Source: Paraburkholderia caledonica NBRC 102488 | GTDB taxonomy: Bacteria > Pseudomonadota > Gammaproteobacteria > Burkholderiales > Burkholderiaceae | Direction: 5' to 3' | DNA length: 64,000 nt | Assembly (NCBI RefSeq): GCF_000685095.1 | Contig: NZ_BAYE01000004.1 | Location: 1-64,000, forward strand | Part shown: positions 8,211 to 17,747 of the stretch, one piece after another | How the letters are laid out: each line of letters opens with the position of its first letter | Position numbering within the stretch: position 1 is the first letter of the stretch | Notes under the pieces: model-generated | What the model was told of the DNA's origin: nothing | What the model saw: only the letters and a program-made list of their open reading frames with translations | The model's database searches: none | Program-made: the position numbers and the translations under genes

Positions 8211-9101
8211 CTACCTTTCGAGCGCTTCGAAGAAGGACAGCATTTCGGCGACCAGTTCGTCAGGCGCCTCTTCGGGTATGTAGTGGCCGCACGACAGCGA
8301 ACGGCCGCTCACGTCGCGCGCCACGTGACGCCATTCGTCCAGCGCGTCGAAGCATTTTTCGATCACGCCCTTGTCGCCCCACAACACGCGCAACGGGCAG
8401 GCGATCTTCTGTCCGCGCTCAATGTCAGCGCGGTCGTGCTCAAGGTCGATACTCGCCGACGCGCGGTAGTCCTCGCACATTGCATGCACCGCACCGGGTT
8501 GCGCGAGCGCCGAGCGGTAAGCGTCGAGCGCGGCCGGGTCGAACGGCGCGAGACCTGCGTGACGGCTTCCCATGACCGCATCGACATAAGCAGCCGGGTT
8601 TGCGCCGATCAGCGTTTCGGGCAGCGGCTCCGGTTGAATCAGAAAGAACCAGTGGAAATAATGCGTGGCGAAGGTACGGTCGGTCGCTTCGTACATTGCC
8701 AGTGTCGGTGCTATGTCGAGCAGCATCAAACGTTCGACGGCGTCCGCATGATCGAGCGCCATGCGATGCGCGACGCGCGCGCCGCGGTCATGCGCGCAGA
8801 CGAGAAAGCGCTCGAACCCGAAGTGCCGCATCACTGCGACCTGATCGGCGGCCATGGTGCGTTTCGAATACGGCGCATGCGTGGCGTCGCTCTGCGGTTT
8901 TCCCGATACGCCATAGCCGCGAAGATCGGTGGCAATGACCGTGAAGTGCTGAGCCAGCTGGTCCGCGCAGCGCGCCCAGATCAGATGCGATTGCGGATGG
9001 CCGTGCAGCAGTAGAAGCGGCGGCCCCGCTCCGCCCTTTACTCCGAAGATATCTGCATCGCCCGCGGCGACGCGAAAGGGCGTGAAATTTTCGAAGGCCA
9101 T
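8211..9101 (-). CDS. fluoroacetate/haloacetate dehalogenase-like alpha/beta hydrolase
   Basis: This 296-aa alpha/beta hydrolase matches the fluoroacetate dehalogenase (DehH1/FAc-DEX) pattern at every catalytic position I can check. It has nucleophile Asp105 followed by Arg106 and Arg109 in HDRGAR (carboxylate clamp), the Asp129 partner in LLDI, the halide cradle His150-Trp151 (YFHWFF) and Tyr212 (DYRASASID), and His273 in GHYIPEEAP. The start at 9101 (MAFENF) is chosen because GAGAG lies at the right distance; an ATG nine bases earlier is possible. Epoxide hydrolases share part of the scaffold, but the two Arg and the HW pair favour dehalogenase. It is divergent from the nitronate monooxygenase. 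Confidence 0.8.
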   Translation of the reverse strand: MAFENFTPFRVAAGDADIFGVKGGAGPPLLLLHGHPQSHLIWARCADQLAQHFTVIATDLRGYGVSGKPQSDATHAPYSKRTMAADQVAVMRHFGFERFLVCAHDRGARVAHRMALDHADAVERLMLLDIAPTLAMYEATDRTFATHYFHWFFLIQPEPLPETLIGANPAAYVDAVMGSRHAGLAPFDPAALDAYRSALAQPGAVHAMCEDYRASASIDLEHDRADIERGQKIACPLRVLWGDKGVIEKCFDALDEWRHVARDVSGRSLSCGHYIPEEAPDELVAEMLSFFEALER

Positions 9102-9204
9102 GGCCGGCATCTCTCGTCGTTTGAAGTCAGTGCATTGTAAAAGCTCAATGTGTCCGGACCGGGTGGGACAACCCACGCAAAGCATAGAACCCGAACACTC
9201 ATTC

Positions 9205-9268
9205 GAACCGTTCTAAACGAACCGGCGAACGCAAAGCACACGCCTGCCTTATAATCGAACGATCGTTC
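9205..9268. promoter_or_regulatory. pair of GAAC/GTTC palindromes in the dehalogenase-monooxygenase intergenic region
   Basis: Two related palindromes lie in the divergent region: GAACcGTTC at 9205-9213 and the perfect 12-mer GAACGATCGTTC at 9257-9268, followed by AAACGTTCGA. Their half-sites are alike (GAAC/GTTC), suggesting one dimeric regulator, perhaps TetR-like. No regulator gene adjoins them. The palindromes are seen; their function is inferred. Confidence 0.4.
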
Positions 9269-9391
9269 TTAAACGTTCGAGCGGCCCTATGCGCGGGCTG
9301 TCAGCTTCGCCACGGCGCAAGCCGCATGCCGCTACACTCATCAACAGCCGGGCGCTTTGCGCACCGGTCAGTCAATCAGGAGACCCGCACT

Positions 9392-10351
9392 ATGGCATTG
9401 CCCGCCGTTCTACAAAATCTGGCGTTGCCTGTCGTCGCCTCGCCGATGTTCATCGTCAGCTATCCGGAGCTCGTGCTGGCGCAGTGCAAGGCCGGCATCG
9501 TCGGTTCGTTCCCCGCGTTGAATGCGCGCCCCGCCGAACTGCTCGACGAATGGCTCACGCAACTGCAGGCGCAACTCGCCGAACATAAGGCGGCGAATCC
9601 CGACTCGGTAATCGGACCGATTGCCGTCAACCAGATCGTCCATCAATCGAATACGCGGCTCGAACATGACGTGCGGGTCTGCGTCGAGCACAAGGTGCCC
9701 ATCTTCATTACGAGCCTGCGCGCGCCGGCGCGCGAGATTGTCGATGCAGTGCACAGCTACGGCGGAATCGTGCTGCATGACGTGATCAATCTGCGGCACG
9801 CGCAGAAGGCGCTGGAAGCGGGCGTAGACGGTCTGATTCTGGTTGCGTCGGGGGCGGGCGGTCATGCGGGCACTACCTCGCCGTTCGCGCTGGTCGGCGA
9901 AGTGCGGCGCATTTTCGACGGCCCGATCGTGCTGTCGGGATCGATTGCGAACGGCGGCTCGATTCTGGCCGCGCAAGCCATGGGCGCCGACCTTGCGTAC
10001 ATGGGAACGCGCTTCATCGCGACGAAAGAGGCGCATGCGGTGGACAGCTACAAGCAGGCTATCGTCAATTCCACCGCGTCGGACATCATCTACACGAACC
10101 TGTTCACGGGTGTGCACGGCAATTACATTCGCGAGAGCATCGTCAACGCCGGGCTCGATCCGGACGCGCTGCCCGAATCGGACAAAACCAAGATGAACTT
10201 CGCGAACGACAAGGCGAAGGCGTGGAAAGACATCTGGGGCGCGGGCCAGGGCGTCGGCCTGATGGACGACGTGCCGAGCGTGGGCGAGCTGGTCAAGCGT
10301 CTGTCGAAGGAATACGACGACGCAAAGGCGCGACTCGGTATCCTGCGCTGA
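9392..10351 (+). CDS. nitronate monooxygenase (FMN-dependent)
   Basis: This 319-aa TIM-barrel flavoprotein of the nitronate monooxygenase/2-nitropropane dioxygenase family oxidises alkyl nitronates such as propionate-3-nitronate. The opening LPVVASPMFIVSYPELVLAQCKAGIVGSFPALNAR, the signature GLILVASGAGGHAGTTSPFALV, and the FMN-phosphate site GSIANGGSILAAQAMGADLAYMGTRFIAT are clear. The start at 9392 has AGGAGA upstream; the frame is open further left without family similarity. It is transcribed alone, with icmF convergent downstream. Confidence 0.9.
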   Translation: MALPAVLQNLALPVVASPMFIVSYPELVLAQCKAGIVGSFPALNARPAELLDEWLTQLQAQLAEHKAANPDSVIGPIAVNQIVHQSNTRLEHDVRVCVEHKVPIFITSLRAPAREIVDAVHSYGGIVLHDVINLRHAQKALEAGVDGLILVASGAGGHAGTTSPFALVGEVRRIFDGPIVLSGSIANGGSILAAQAMGADLAYMGTRFIATKEAHAVDSYKQAIVNSTASDIIYTNLFTGVHGNYIRESIVNAGLDPDALPESDKTKMNFANDKAKAWKDIWGAGQGVGLMDDVPSVGELVKRLSKEYDDAKARLGILR

Positions 10352-10391
10352 CTTCGCCGAGGGTTGCCGGGGGTTGCGGGGGTGGCTCCCG

Positions 10392-13300
10392 CTACATATT
10401 CCGACGATACTGCCCGCCCACTTCGAACAACGCGTGCGTGATTTGCCCAAGCGAACAGACGCGCACCACATCCATCAGCACCGCAAAGACGTTTTCGTCG
10501 TCGATCACTGCGCGTTGCAGACGCTCGAGCGCGGCCGGCGCGGCGTCGCGATGCCGCGCCTGGAAATCGCGCAGACGTTTCAACTGGCTTTGCTTCTCTT
10601 CTTCGGTGGAGCGGGCGAGCGCAATTGGCGTCGGCGCTACATGCGGCTTCGCGCTCACAAACGTATTCACGCCGACGATCGGATACGAGCCGTCATGCTT
10701 GCGATGCTCGTACAGCATCGACTCGTCCTGAATGCGCCCGCGCTGATAACCGGTCTCCATTGCGCCGAGCACGCCGCCGCGCTCGGTCAGCCGGTCAAAT
10801 TCGGCGAGTACCGCTTCTTCGACGAGGTCGGTCAGTTCGTCGATCACGAAGCTGCCCTGATTCGGATTCTGATTCTTCGCCAGCCCCCATTCGCGGTTGA
10901 TGATCAACTGAATCGCCACCGCGCGTCGAACCGACTCCTCGGTGGGTGTGGTGATCGCTTCGTCGAATGCATTCGTGTGCAGCGAGTTGCAGTTGTCGTA
11001 GATCGCGATCAGCGCTTGCAGCGTGGTGCGGATATCGTTGAAGTCGATCTCTTGCGCGTGCAGGCTACGGCCCGAGGTCTGCACGTGATACTTGAGCTTC
11101 TGGCTGCGTTCGTTCGCGCCGTAACGCTCGCGCATTGCGATCGCCCACACGCGCCGCGCAACGCGGCCGAGCACCGTGTATTCCGGGTCCATGCCGTTGG
11201 AAAAGAAGAACGACAGATTCGGCGCGAAGTCGTCAATCGACATGCCGCGCGCCAGATAAGCCTCGACGTACGTAAAGCCGTTAGCGAGCGTGTAGGCGAG
11301 TTGCGAGATCGGATTCGCGCCGGCTTCGGCAATGTGATAGCCGGAGATCGACACCGAGTAGAAGTTACGCACGCGGTGTTCGACAAAATATGCCTGAATA
11401 TCGCCCATCACCTTGAGGCTGAACTCGGTCGAAAAAATACAGGTGTTCTGGCCTTGGTCCTCTTTCAGAATGTCGGCCTGCACCGTGCCGCGTACATTCT
11501 CCAACGCCATGCGGCGCGTCTCGGCGAGTTCGTCTTCGCTCAGCGCACGGCCCAGTTGCTGTGCCTGGCGCGCGATATGCTGATCGATCGCGACGTTGAA
11601 GAACATGGCGAGTATGGTCGGCGCGGGGCCGTTGATCGTCATCGACACCGACGTCTGCGGCGCGCACAGATCGAAGCCGTCGTAGAGCGCATGCATGTCG
11701 TCGAGCGTCGCGACCGATACGCCGGAGTTGCCCACCTTGCCGTAGATGTCGGGGCGCTCATCCGGCTCTTCGCCGTAGAGCGTGACCGAGTCGAACGCGG
11801 TCGAAAGACGCTTGGCCCGCATGCCCTCGGACAGCAGCTTGAACCTCCGGTTGGTGCGCGACGGATCGCCTTCTCCGGCGAACATTCGCGTCGGGTCTTC
11901 GTTCTCGCGACGGAAAGGAAAGACGCCTGCAGTGAACGGAAAGTAACCCGGCAGATTGTCGAGCATCAGCCAGCGCAGAATCTCGCCGTGGTCGACGAAT
12001 TTCGGCAACGCGACTTTGCGCAGCTGTGTGCCCGATAAGGTCGTGGCCGTGAGCGCGGTGCGTATCTCGCGGTCACGAATGCGTACCACATGATCATCGC
12101 CCGAGTAGGCGGCGACAGTTTGCGGCCACGCGTCGAGCAGTTTGCGCTCGTGCTCGCCGAGTGCGGTGGTGCGTTGCTCGATGAGCGCGTCGAGCGAGGC
12201 TTGCGCATCGTCTGCATCGTGCGCGTCTGCGCTGGCTTCCCCGAGCATCCGGCGCGCTTCGACGAGTTGCCAGCGTTCGCGCGCAACGCCGGCTTGCTGA
12301 TCGACCCGCTCGCGATAAGCGTGGATGGTCTGTGCGATTTCCGCGAGATAGCGCACGCGCGCAGGCGGCACGATCGCGTGACGGCCGCTCGAAAAGCGCA
12401 CGTCGGCCGCAACCGACAAACGGCCGCCTCCTGAGCGCAGGCCGTGCTTGCGCAGCGCTTCGGCGATGTACTGGTAAAGCGCGGTCACGCCGTCGTCGTT
12501 GAAGTGCGAAGCGATCGTGCCGAACACCGGCATTGCCTCGGGCGATTTCGCAAAGTCGGCGCGGTTACGCTGCACCTGTTTCGCGACATCGCGCAACGCA
12601 TCTGGCGCGCCCTTGCGGTCGAACTTGTTGATCGCGACGGCGTCGGCGAAGTCGAGCATGTCGATCTTCTCCAACTGGCTGGCCGCGCCGAATTCGGGCG
12701 TCATGACATACAGCGATTCGTCGACGAACGGCACGATGGCCGCGTTGCCCTGACCGATCCCTGACGTTTCCACGACGATCAGGTCGAAACCGGCCGCCTT
12801 GCACAGCATCAGCGCGTCGGGCAGCGCGTCGGAGATTTCGCTCGATGCCTCGCGCGTCGCCATCGAGCGCATATAGACGCGTGCTCCGCCGCCCCAGTCG
12901 CCGATTGCGTTCATGCGGATGCGATCGCCGAGTAGCGCGCCGCCGGACTTGCGGCGCGACGGGTCGATGGCGAGCACGGCGATGGTCAGCGTGTCGCCGT
13001 AATCCAGCCGGAAGCGGCGGATGAGTTCGTCGGTAAGCGACGATTTGCCCGCGCCGCCCGTGCCGGTAATGCCGAGCACGGGGATCTGCACTGCCTGAGT
13101 AAGAGCGGAGAGCTCCGCACGCTTCGACGACGCGACGCCGCTCGTTTCGAAGGCGCTGATCAGTTGAGCGAGCCGGCGGAACAGGAGCGAACTCGCGTCG
13201 CGCGAACCACCGCTGCTTGTCTCGCCCCTTACCTGCGCGCTCGAACGCAGGTGCGACAGCGGTTGACCAGTCACGCTGGCGAGCCAGTCGCCGACTGCGC

Positions 13301-13790
13301 CGGTCCGCGCTGTGGCGTCCTCGCGTGCCGCTGCTGCGCAGCGCGCGATCATGTCGTCGATCATTCCTTGCAGGCCAAGCCGCTGGCCGTCGCGCGGCGA
13401 ATAGATCTTTTCGACTCCGTAGTTTTCCAGCGCGACGATTTCGTCGGATACGATCACCCCGCCGCCGCCGCCGAACACCTTGATGCGCTCACCGCCTCGC
13501 GCTCGCAGCAGATCGACCAGGTAGCGGAAGTATTCGTTATGGCCGCCCTGGTAGCTCGACACCGCGACGCCGTCCGCATCTTCCTGCAGCGCGGCGGTCG
13601 CGACTTCATCGACGGAGCGGTTATGGCCTAGATGGATGACCTCGACGCCGCTCGCTTGCAGGATGCGGCGCATGATGTTGATCGACGCATCGTGGCCGTC
13701 GAACAGGGCTGCAGCGGTGACGAAGCGCAAGCGCCGGCCGGCGGGCAGCTCGTGGCTGGCGGCGCGCTGCGGCGTGGACAGATCGGTCAT
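10392..13790 (-). CDS. icmF: fused isobutyryl-CoA mutase (IcmF)
   Basis: This 1132-aa adenosylcobalamin enzyme contains its own G-protein chaperone. Domain order is a B12-binding domain (residues about 20-155; DGHDAS with cobalt-ligating His33; [19 protein letters not shown]), a MeaB-like GTPase (Walker [10 protein letters not shown] at 243-251), and a C-terminal acyl-CoA mutase barrel ([32 protein letters not shown]). It interconverts isobutyryl-CoA and n-butyryl-CoA, and related acyl-CoAs. This fusion order is diagnostic of IcmF rather than separate methylmalonyl-CoA mutase subunits. A LysR gene lies just upstream on the same strand, 121 bp away. Confidence 0.93.
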   Translation of the reverse strand: MTDLSTPQRAASHELPAGRRLRFVTAAALFDGHDASINIMRRILQASGVEVIHLGHNRSVDEVATAALQEDADGVAVSSYQGGHNEYFRYLVDLLRARGGERIKVFGGGGGVIVSDEIVALENYGVEKIYSPRDGQRLGLQGMIDDMIARCAAAAREDATARTGAVGDWLASVTGQPLSHLRSSAQVRGETSSGGSRDASSLLFRRLAQLISAFETSGVASSKRAELSALTQAVQIPVLGITGTGGAGKSSLTDELIRRFRLDYGDTLTIAVLAIDPSRRKSGGALLGDRIRMNAIGDWGGGARVYMRSMATREASSEISDALPDALMLCKAAGFDLIVVETSGIGQGNAAIVPFVDESLYVMTPEFGAASQLEKIDMLDFADAVAINKFDRKGAPDALRDVAKQVQRNRADFAKSPEAMPVFGTIASHFNDDGVTALYQYIAEALRKHGLRSGGGRLSVAADVRFSSGRHAIVPPARVRYLAEIAQTIHAYRERVDQQAGVARERWQLVEARRMLGEASADAHDADDAQASLDALIEQRTTALGEHERKLLDAWPQTVAAYSGDDHVVRIRDREIRTALTATTLSGTQLRKVALPKFVDHGEILRWLMLDNLPGYFPFTAGVFPFRRENEDPTRMFAGEGDPSRTNRRFKLLSEGMRAKRLSTAFDSVTLYGEEPDERPDIYGKVGNSGVSVATLDDMHALYDGFDLCAPQTSVSMTINGPAPTILAMFFNVAIDQHIARQAQQLGRALSEDELAETRRMALENVRGTVQADILKEDQGQNTCIFSTEFSLKVMGDIQAYFVEHRVRNFYSVSISGYHIAEAGANPISQLAYTLANGFTYVEAYLARGMSIDDFAPNLSFFFSNGMDPEYTVLGRVARRVWAIAMRERYGANERSQKLKYHVQTSGRSLHAQEIDFNDIRTTLQALIAIYDNCNSLHTNAFDEAITTPTEESVRRAVAIQLIINREWGLAKNQNPNQGSFVIDELTDLVEEAVLAEFDRLTERGGVLGAMETGYQRGRIQDESMLYEHRKHDGSYPIVGVNTFVSAKPHVAPTPIALARSTEEEKQSQLKRLRDFQARHRDAAPAALERLQRAVIDDENVFAVLMDVVRVCSLGQITHALFEVGGQYRRNM

Positions 13791-13911
13791 GTCTCCCCCA
13801 GATCGTTACGCTGTTTGCGTGTGTGGGTGCTGGCAACCAGTATAACGAAACAGATGGGCGCGGCTCCGGCGGTTTGCGGCTTGGGGCGTACCAACGGGCT
13901 TTGCCAGAGCG

Positions 13912-14847
13912 CTATCTCACGGCCAGTGCCTCGATCTGTTCGAGCGACGGCCACAGCGACTCGTTCGCGAACCGGTCCGCGAGGAAGTCCACGAACGAGC
14001 GCACCTTCGCGGACAAATGGCGCCGGCTCGCGTACACCACATGAATCGGCAACTCGCGAGGCGGCACTTCATCGACGAGCACAGGCACGAGACGCCCTTC
14101 TGCCAGATCGGCGCCGATCACTTCGGTGCCGAGCAGCGCGATGCCCGCACCGTGCAGCACCATGACGCGCTGCGCCTCGAGATGATTGACGATCAGATTG
14201 CCGGACAGGCGCACGCGCGCGGCTTCGCCGGTGGCTTGCAGGACGTCGAGCGCCGACACGCCCGTGTATTGCAGAATGTTGTGGCGCGCGAGATCGGCGA
14301 CCGTCTTCGGCGTGCCGCGCCGGCGCAGATACTCCGGCGACGCGCACAGCAGCAGATGCGCCATCGCGATCTGCCGCGCGATCAGCGACGACGACTTGAG
14401 GCCGCTCGGCGAAGCGCGGATCGCGACGTCGAAGCCTTCGTCGATCAGTTCGACGACGCGGTCCGACAACGTGATGTCGACCGTGACTTGCGGATACTGC
14501 GCGGCGTAGTCGGCGACCGCGGCCATCACGTGACTCAGCCCGAATGCCGACAGCGACGACACCCGCAAGCGCCCTTGCGGCACGACGCTCGCCGCCCCGA
14601 CCACCTGCTCCGCTTCCTCGAGTTCGGTGAGCACCTGACTCAGGCGCTCGTAGTATTCGCGGCCGGCCTCGGTCGGCGCGACCCGGCGCGTGGTGCGGTT
14701 CAGCAGGCGCGCGCCGAGCTGTTGTTCGAGATGCATCACGTGCTTGCTCGCCATTGCCGCGGACATCTCCATCCGTTCAGCCGCGCCCACGAAGCTGCCC
14801 ACCTCGACCACTTGCCGGAACACTTTCATGCTGACGAGGGTGTCCAT
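13912..14847 (-). CDS. LysR-family transcriptional regulator
   Basis: This 311-aa LTTR has an N-terminal winged HTH (MKVFRQVVEVGSFVGAAERMEMSAAMASKHVMHLEQQLGARLLNRTTRRVAPTEAGREYYERLSQVLTELEEAE) and a periplasmic-binding-like effector domain (LRVSSLSAFGLSHVM..., GFDVAIRASPSGLKSSSLIARQI). It is of the CrgA/AaeR-like subgroup common in Burkholderiaceae. It lies between the porin and icmF in the same direction, so it is not divergent from an obvious target. Target and effector are unknown. Confidence 0.9.
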   Translation of the reverse strand: MDTLVSMKVFRQVVEVGSFVGAAERMEMSAAMASKHVMHLEQQLGARLLNRTTRRVAPTEAGREYYERLSQVLTELEEAEQVVGAASVVPQGRLRVSSLSAFGLSHVMAAVADYAAQYPQVTVDITLSDRVVELIDEGFDVAIRASPSGLKSSSLIARQIAMAHLLLCASPEYLRRRGTPKTVADLARHNILQYTGVSALDVLQATGEAARVRLSGNLIVNHLEAQRVMVLHGAGIALLGTEVIGADLAEGRLVPVLVDEVPPRELPIHVVYASRRHLSAKVRSFVDFLADRFANESLWPSLEQIEALAVR

Positions 14848-14952
14848 CCGAATCGCTCGCTATAGGAATTAATCGGCGTTATTTTGCCCGGTTTATCAAA
14901 GGGCCGATGGCGAAACGACTATGGCCGGAGTCGCGTCAGAAGTCGGAAAAGA

Positions 14953-14988
14953 CCAAAGCCCGCGTTCCGTGAGGAACGCGGGCTTTGG
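14953..14988 (-). terminator. strong terminator after the porin gene
   Basis: There is a perfect 16-bp stem with a 4-nt loop (GTGA on the plus strand), starting CCAAAGCCCGCG and ending in the complementary GGGCTTTGG. On the minus strand TTTGGTCTTTTCC follows. It lies 68 bp beyond the porin stop and 105 bp before the LysR start, so it separates the two genes. Confidence 0.85.
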
Positions 14989-15055
14989 AGGTTGTGAGTG
15001 GGGCGCGGCTCGCGGCAGTCGCCGCGCCCCGGCCGGTTCAGCTACGCAGCGACGC

Positions 15056-16141
15056 CTAGAACTTCGCGCGCAAGCCGACGCCGTACGTATTGCCGCTCGA
15101 CTGGCTGGTGATGTGGTCGTACAGGTAAGCCGCGTACACGTCGGTGCGCTTGGACAGCGGGTAGTCGTAGCCGATCGCCGCGGTCTGGCGCGTCTGGTCG
15201 AAGCCGCCGCCGTCGCGCGAATAAGCATACGACGCCATCACCGAGCCCGGACCCGCCGGCACCGTGACGCCGCCTTGCGCGGTGTTCACGTGCCAGCTCG
15301 TCAGCGTCTGGTCGTTGTGCGTGTACATGTACTGGCCGAACAGCTTCACATACTTGAGGTCATACGAGACGCCGACTTGCGCGACGCTCTGCGCCTTCAG
15401 GCCCGGCACGCCCGAGGAATCGAAGCTGCCCAGGTCTCCCGGCGTGTTGTTGAAGTTCACGTACTGATAGACCGCGGTCGCGGCAAACGGGCCGTGGAAA
15501 TACAGAACCTGGCCGCTCCACTTCTTCGCGCCGTTCTGGGTCGTGTTACCCAGCGCATACATTGCGCTCGCCGACAGGCCGTTGAAGTTCGGCGACTGAT
15601 ATTGGACCGCGTTATTCCAGCCGGAGTCGCCGGTCACGCCTTGATCGGTCGAGTAAGTCGGGAACGTGCCGAGCCCGAGATACACGTGGTAGACCATCGG
15701 CGAGAAGACGTAGGAGTCGATGAATGGGTTGAACAGGATCGTCGACACGAACAGTTCGGTAGTCAGCCGGCCGGCCGTAACCGTGCCGTACGGCGATTCG
15801 ATACCGACGTACGCGTTACGCGAAAACATCGTGTCGCCGGTGAAGCGGCCGTACTGGCCGTTCTGCGCGCGGAAGAAGCCTTCCAGCGTAAAGATCGCCT
15901 TGTAGCCGTTGCCCAGATCCTCAGCCCCTTTCAAGCCCCAGTACGACGTCGACATCCCGCCCCCGGACACCTGCACCGCCGTCTTGCCGCCGGGAAATTT
16001 CTGCGCGCCGACCCATTCGTCCACCTGACCGTAGAGTTGCACGCTCGACTGCGCGAAAGCAGACGATGCACTGGCCAGCAAAGCGGCACAAGCGGTTGCC
16101 TTAAGGGTGGTCTTCAGCGCACGGCTGATGCCTGTTTTCAT
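15056..16141 (-). CDS. Gram-negative general porin (trimeric, OmpC/Omp38-like)
   Basis: This 361-aa outer-membrane beta-barrel precursor starts at ATG 16141 (MKTGISRALK, with GGAGAATCC upstream), giving a 31-residue signal peptide ending ASSAFA-QSSVQLYGQVD, the standard N terminus of burkholderial porins. Alternating hydrophobic strands follow (GLKGAEDLGNGYKAIFTLEGFF, RNAYVGIESPYGTVTAGR). The C terminus YGVGLRAKF ends in Phe, as BAM needs. The length is typical of the 16-strand Gram-negative porin family (porin_4). The specificity cannot be deduced. It is transcribed alone and closed by the terminator at 14953-14988. Confidence 0.92.
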   Translation of the reverse strand: MKTGISRALKTTLKATACAALLASASSAFAQSSVQLYGQVDEWVGAQKFPGGKTAVQVSGGGMSTSYWGLKGAEDLGNGYKAIFTLEGFFRAQNGQYGRFTGDTMFSRNAYVGIESPYGTVTAGRLTTELFVSTILFNPFIDSYVFSPMVYHVYLGLGTFPTYSTDQGVTGDSGWNNAVQYQSPNFNGLSASAMYALGNTTQNGAKKWSGQVLYFHGPFAATAVYQYVNFNNTPGDLGSFDSSGVPGLKAQSVAQVGVSYDLKYVKLFGQYMYTHNDQTLTSWHVNTAQGGVTVPAGPGSVMASYAYSRDGGGFDQTRQTAAIGYDYPLSKRTDVYAAYLYDHITSQSSGNTYGVGLRAKF

Positions 16142-16729
16142 GGATTCTCCAGTCTTTGTCAAAAGGGGTGTGGCTGTGCGAAAGGGCAAGCTCGCGCGAA
16201 CCATTGTTGTTGTCCGTTCGATCGTCGAGCCAATCTGGGCGGGGACCATCTTTGCGGACCATTTTTATGAACAAAAATATCGCTGGTTATTGCGGGTATA
16301 TCGGTCTGATTAGTTTTGTCACTTATCGGCCTGCTACAGACCTTCACGCGTTCATGTTCGCGGCGCCGCGACAGACACGTCGGCTCGCGCAAGCTGCGCG
16401 CGCTATGCGCAAGGCGCCCGATAACACTTCAAATGACATGCTGATGACGCGCTGCCGCATAACCGCCCAAATTTGACGATGGGAGACGACTCGCTGCCGA
16501 GTGTTTTCAAAAAAGTGTGGCGTCGAAACGTCACATTGCGCGCGCGGTTCTGAGGTGGGTTAAAGCGTAATGCGCGCGCCAAGCCAATTGAAAGGCGCGC
16601 AAATTAATAAAGCTTGGGCAGCGGGCGCTGCCAAGGATTGGACGCGATGCGAACCTGCGCCGTGGATCTGCTGGGAAATTGACTAACACGCGGATTAACG
16701 CGCGGCCCGGGCGGGCCTGGTTTCCGAGC
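16142..16729. other. 588-bp non-coding stretch upstream of the porin
   Basis: The part next to the porin is AT-rich around 16255-16320, in keeping with a promoter and upstream regulatory DNA for an abundant porin. The rest (16480-16729) has GCGC runs and no convincing reading frame or hairpin. I see no gene here. Confidence 0.4.
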
Positions 16730-17185
16730 TTAATTTCGGTAGGGAGAACTCTCGGGCGGGCGGCTGTCGTCGCCTTGGCGCTGAACGGCGCGCAGTGCAC
16801 CGCGTTCTTCGTTATAACGCGCGACGTCGGCCCGGATCGATCCCGAGCGAACCGGCGCGTTGGGCTGCGGCCGTTGCCCGGGGCGCGACTCTGCGCTGAC
16901 GGGTTGAATGACGCCGACGTACGGTATGCCGCCGCGGCCATCGCCAGGATAAGCGCCCGGTCCGGCGACGCGATGCATGCCTTCGCCTGGAGCGCCGGAG
17001 GGATCGAGATTACGCTCGACGTTGCGACCAACGTCGCGGTTTACGTAATTGCCGTGACCATAGCTGTCAGCACCGAAGCTCGCGCCACCGTGCGGCATGC
17101 CTGGCCCTTTTGCATAGGCGAACGAGCACAGCGCGACGATTACCGCGCCCCATGCCAGGTGCTTCGTTCTCGACAACCCGTCCAC
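16730..17185 (-). CDS. hypothetical exported protein
   Basis: The likely product is about 151 aa, starting at GTG 17185 (TTG at 17176 is the alternative). The frame is open to 17347, but this start places a signal peptide at the N terminus: SRTKHLAWGAVIVALCSFAYA-KG. The mature part is Gly/Pro/Arg-rich (GPGMPHGGASFGADSYGHG, RVAGPGAYPGDGRGGIPYVGV, RPGQRPQPNAP) and probably unstructured, ending with a short helical segment (IRADVARYNEERGALRAV). No domain is recognised. It stands alone between long non-coding stretches. The signal peptide makes a real gene likely; the start is uncertain. Confidence 0.55.
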   Translation of the reverse strand: MDGLSRTKHLAWGAVIVALCSFAYAKGPGMPHGGASFGADSYGHGNYVNRDVGRNVERNLDPSGAPGEGMHRVAGPGAYPGDGRGGIPYVGVIQPVSAESRPGQRPQPNAPVRSGSIRADVARYNEERGALRAVQRQGDDSRPPESSPYRN

Positions 17186-17747
17186 CAGTGACTCACTTGC
17201 CCGAAGACTTGCCTGAAGCCCACCGTTCGAGCTGCGATGGACTTGTTGAGGGACTTGGCGCGGGCGCTGCGAACAGGTCGCAGCGCAGAGCATCCCGACG
17301 GCCTTTGATCGGTAATCTATGGTCACGGGCACAGGGTGTCGAGCCAAAAAGTGTTAGGCCTCGCCCGCTCTTGTAACACGTTGTTACTGCGACGTTTTTC
17401 CACGACACAACCCTTGCTAAAACCGCCTTAAAAGCAGCACTTAGATAGAGAGCAACGCCTTCGCGAAAGGCGAAAGTGCAACGATGCAAAATGTCTCCGA
17501 ATCACGATGAATAAGCGGGCAGCGCAGCGCACTTGCGGGATGCGGCTCCGAGTGCGTCCACCTATTCATAACCGCAATCACCGTTGCTGGCAGGAATGCA
17601 CCGCACTCATTAATCAATTCGGTAAATGAATTTGCCGTTTCAATCGGTTTAGACGGACAATAGGGGTTTTCCATAGCATCGGCGCCGCAGCGCTTTCGCG
17701 CACGCGCCTTGCGTGCAATCCCGCATCACCGATTTCGAGAATTCGAC
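17186..17747. other. 562-bp intergenic stretch
   Basis: This separates the exported protein from the SBF transporter. It contains a short GC hairpin at about 17457-17474 (CGCCTT / AAGGCG) without a T-run and several AT-rich patches (17565-17670) that could hold promoters. No supported gene was seen on either strand. Confidence 0.4.

Noticed and set aside
10374..12038. A 554-codon open frame on the plus strand opposite icmF
   Set aside because: Antisense shadow of icmF; low-complexity Arg/Leu/Val content and no recognisable motif.
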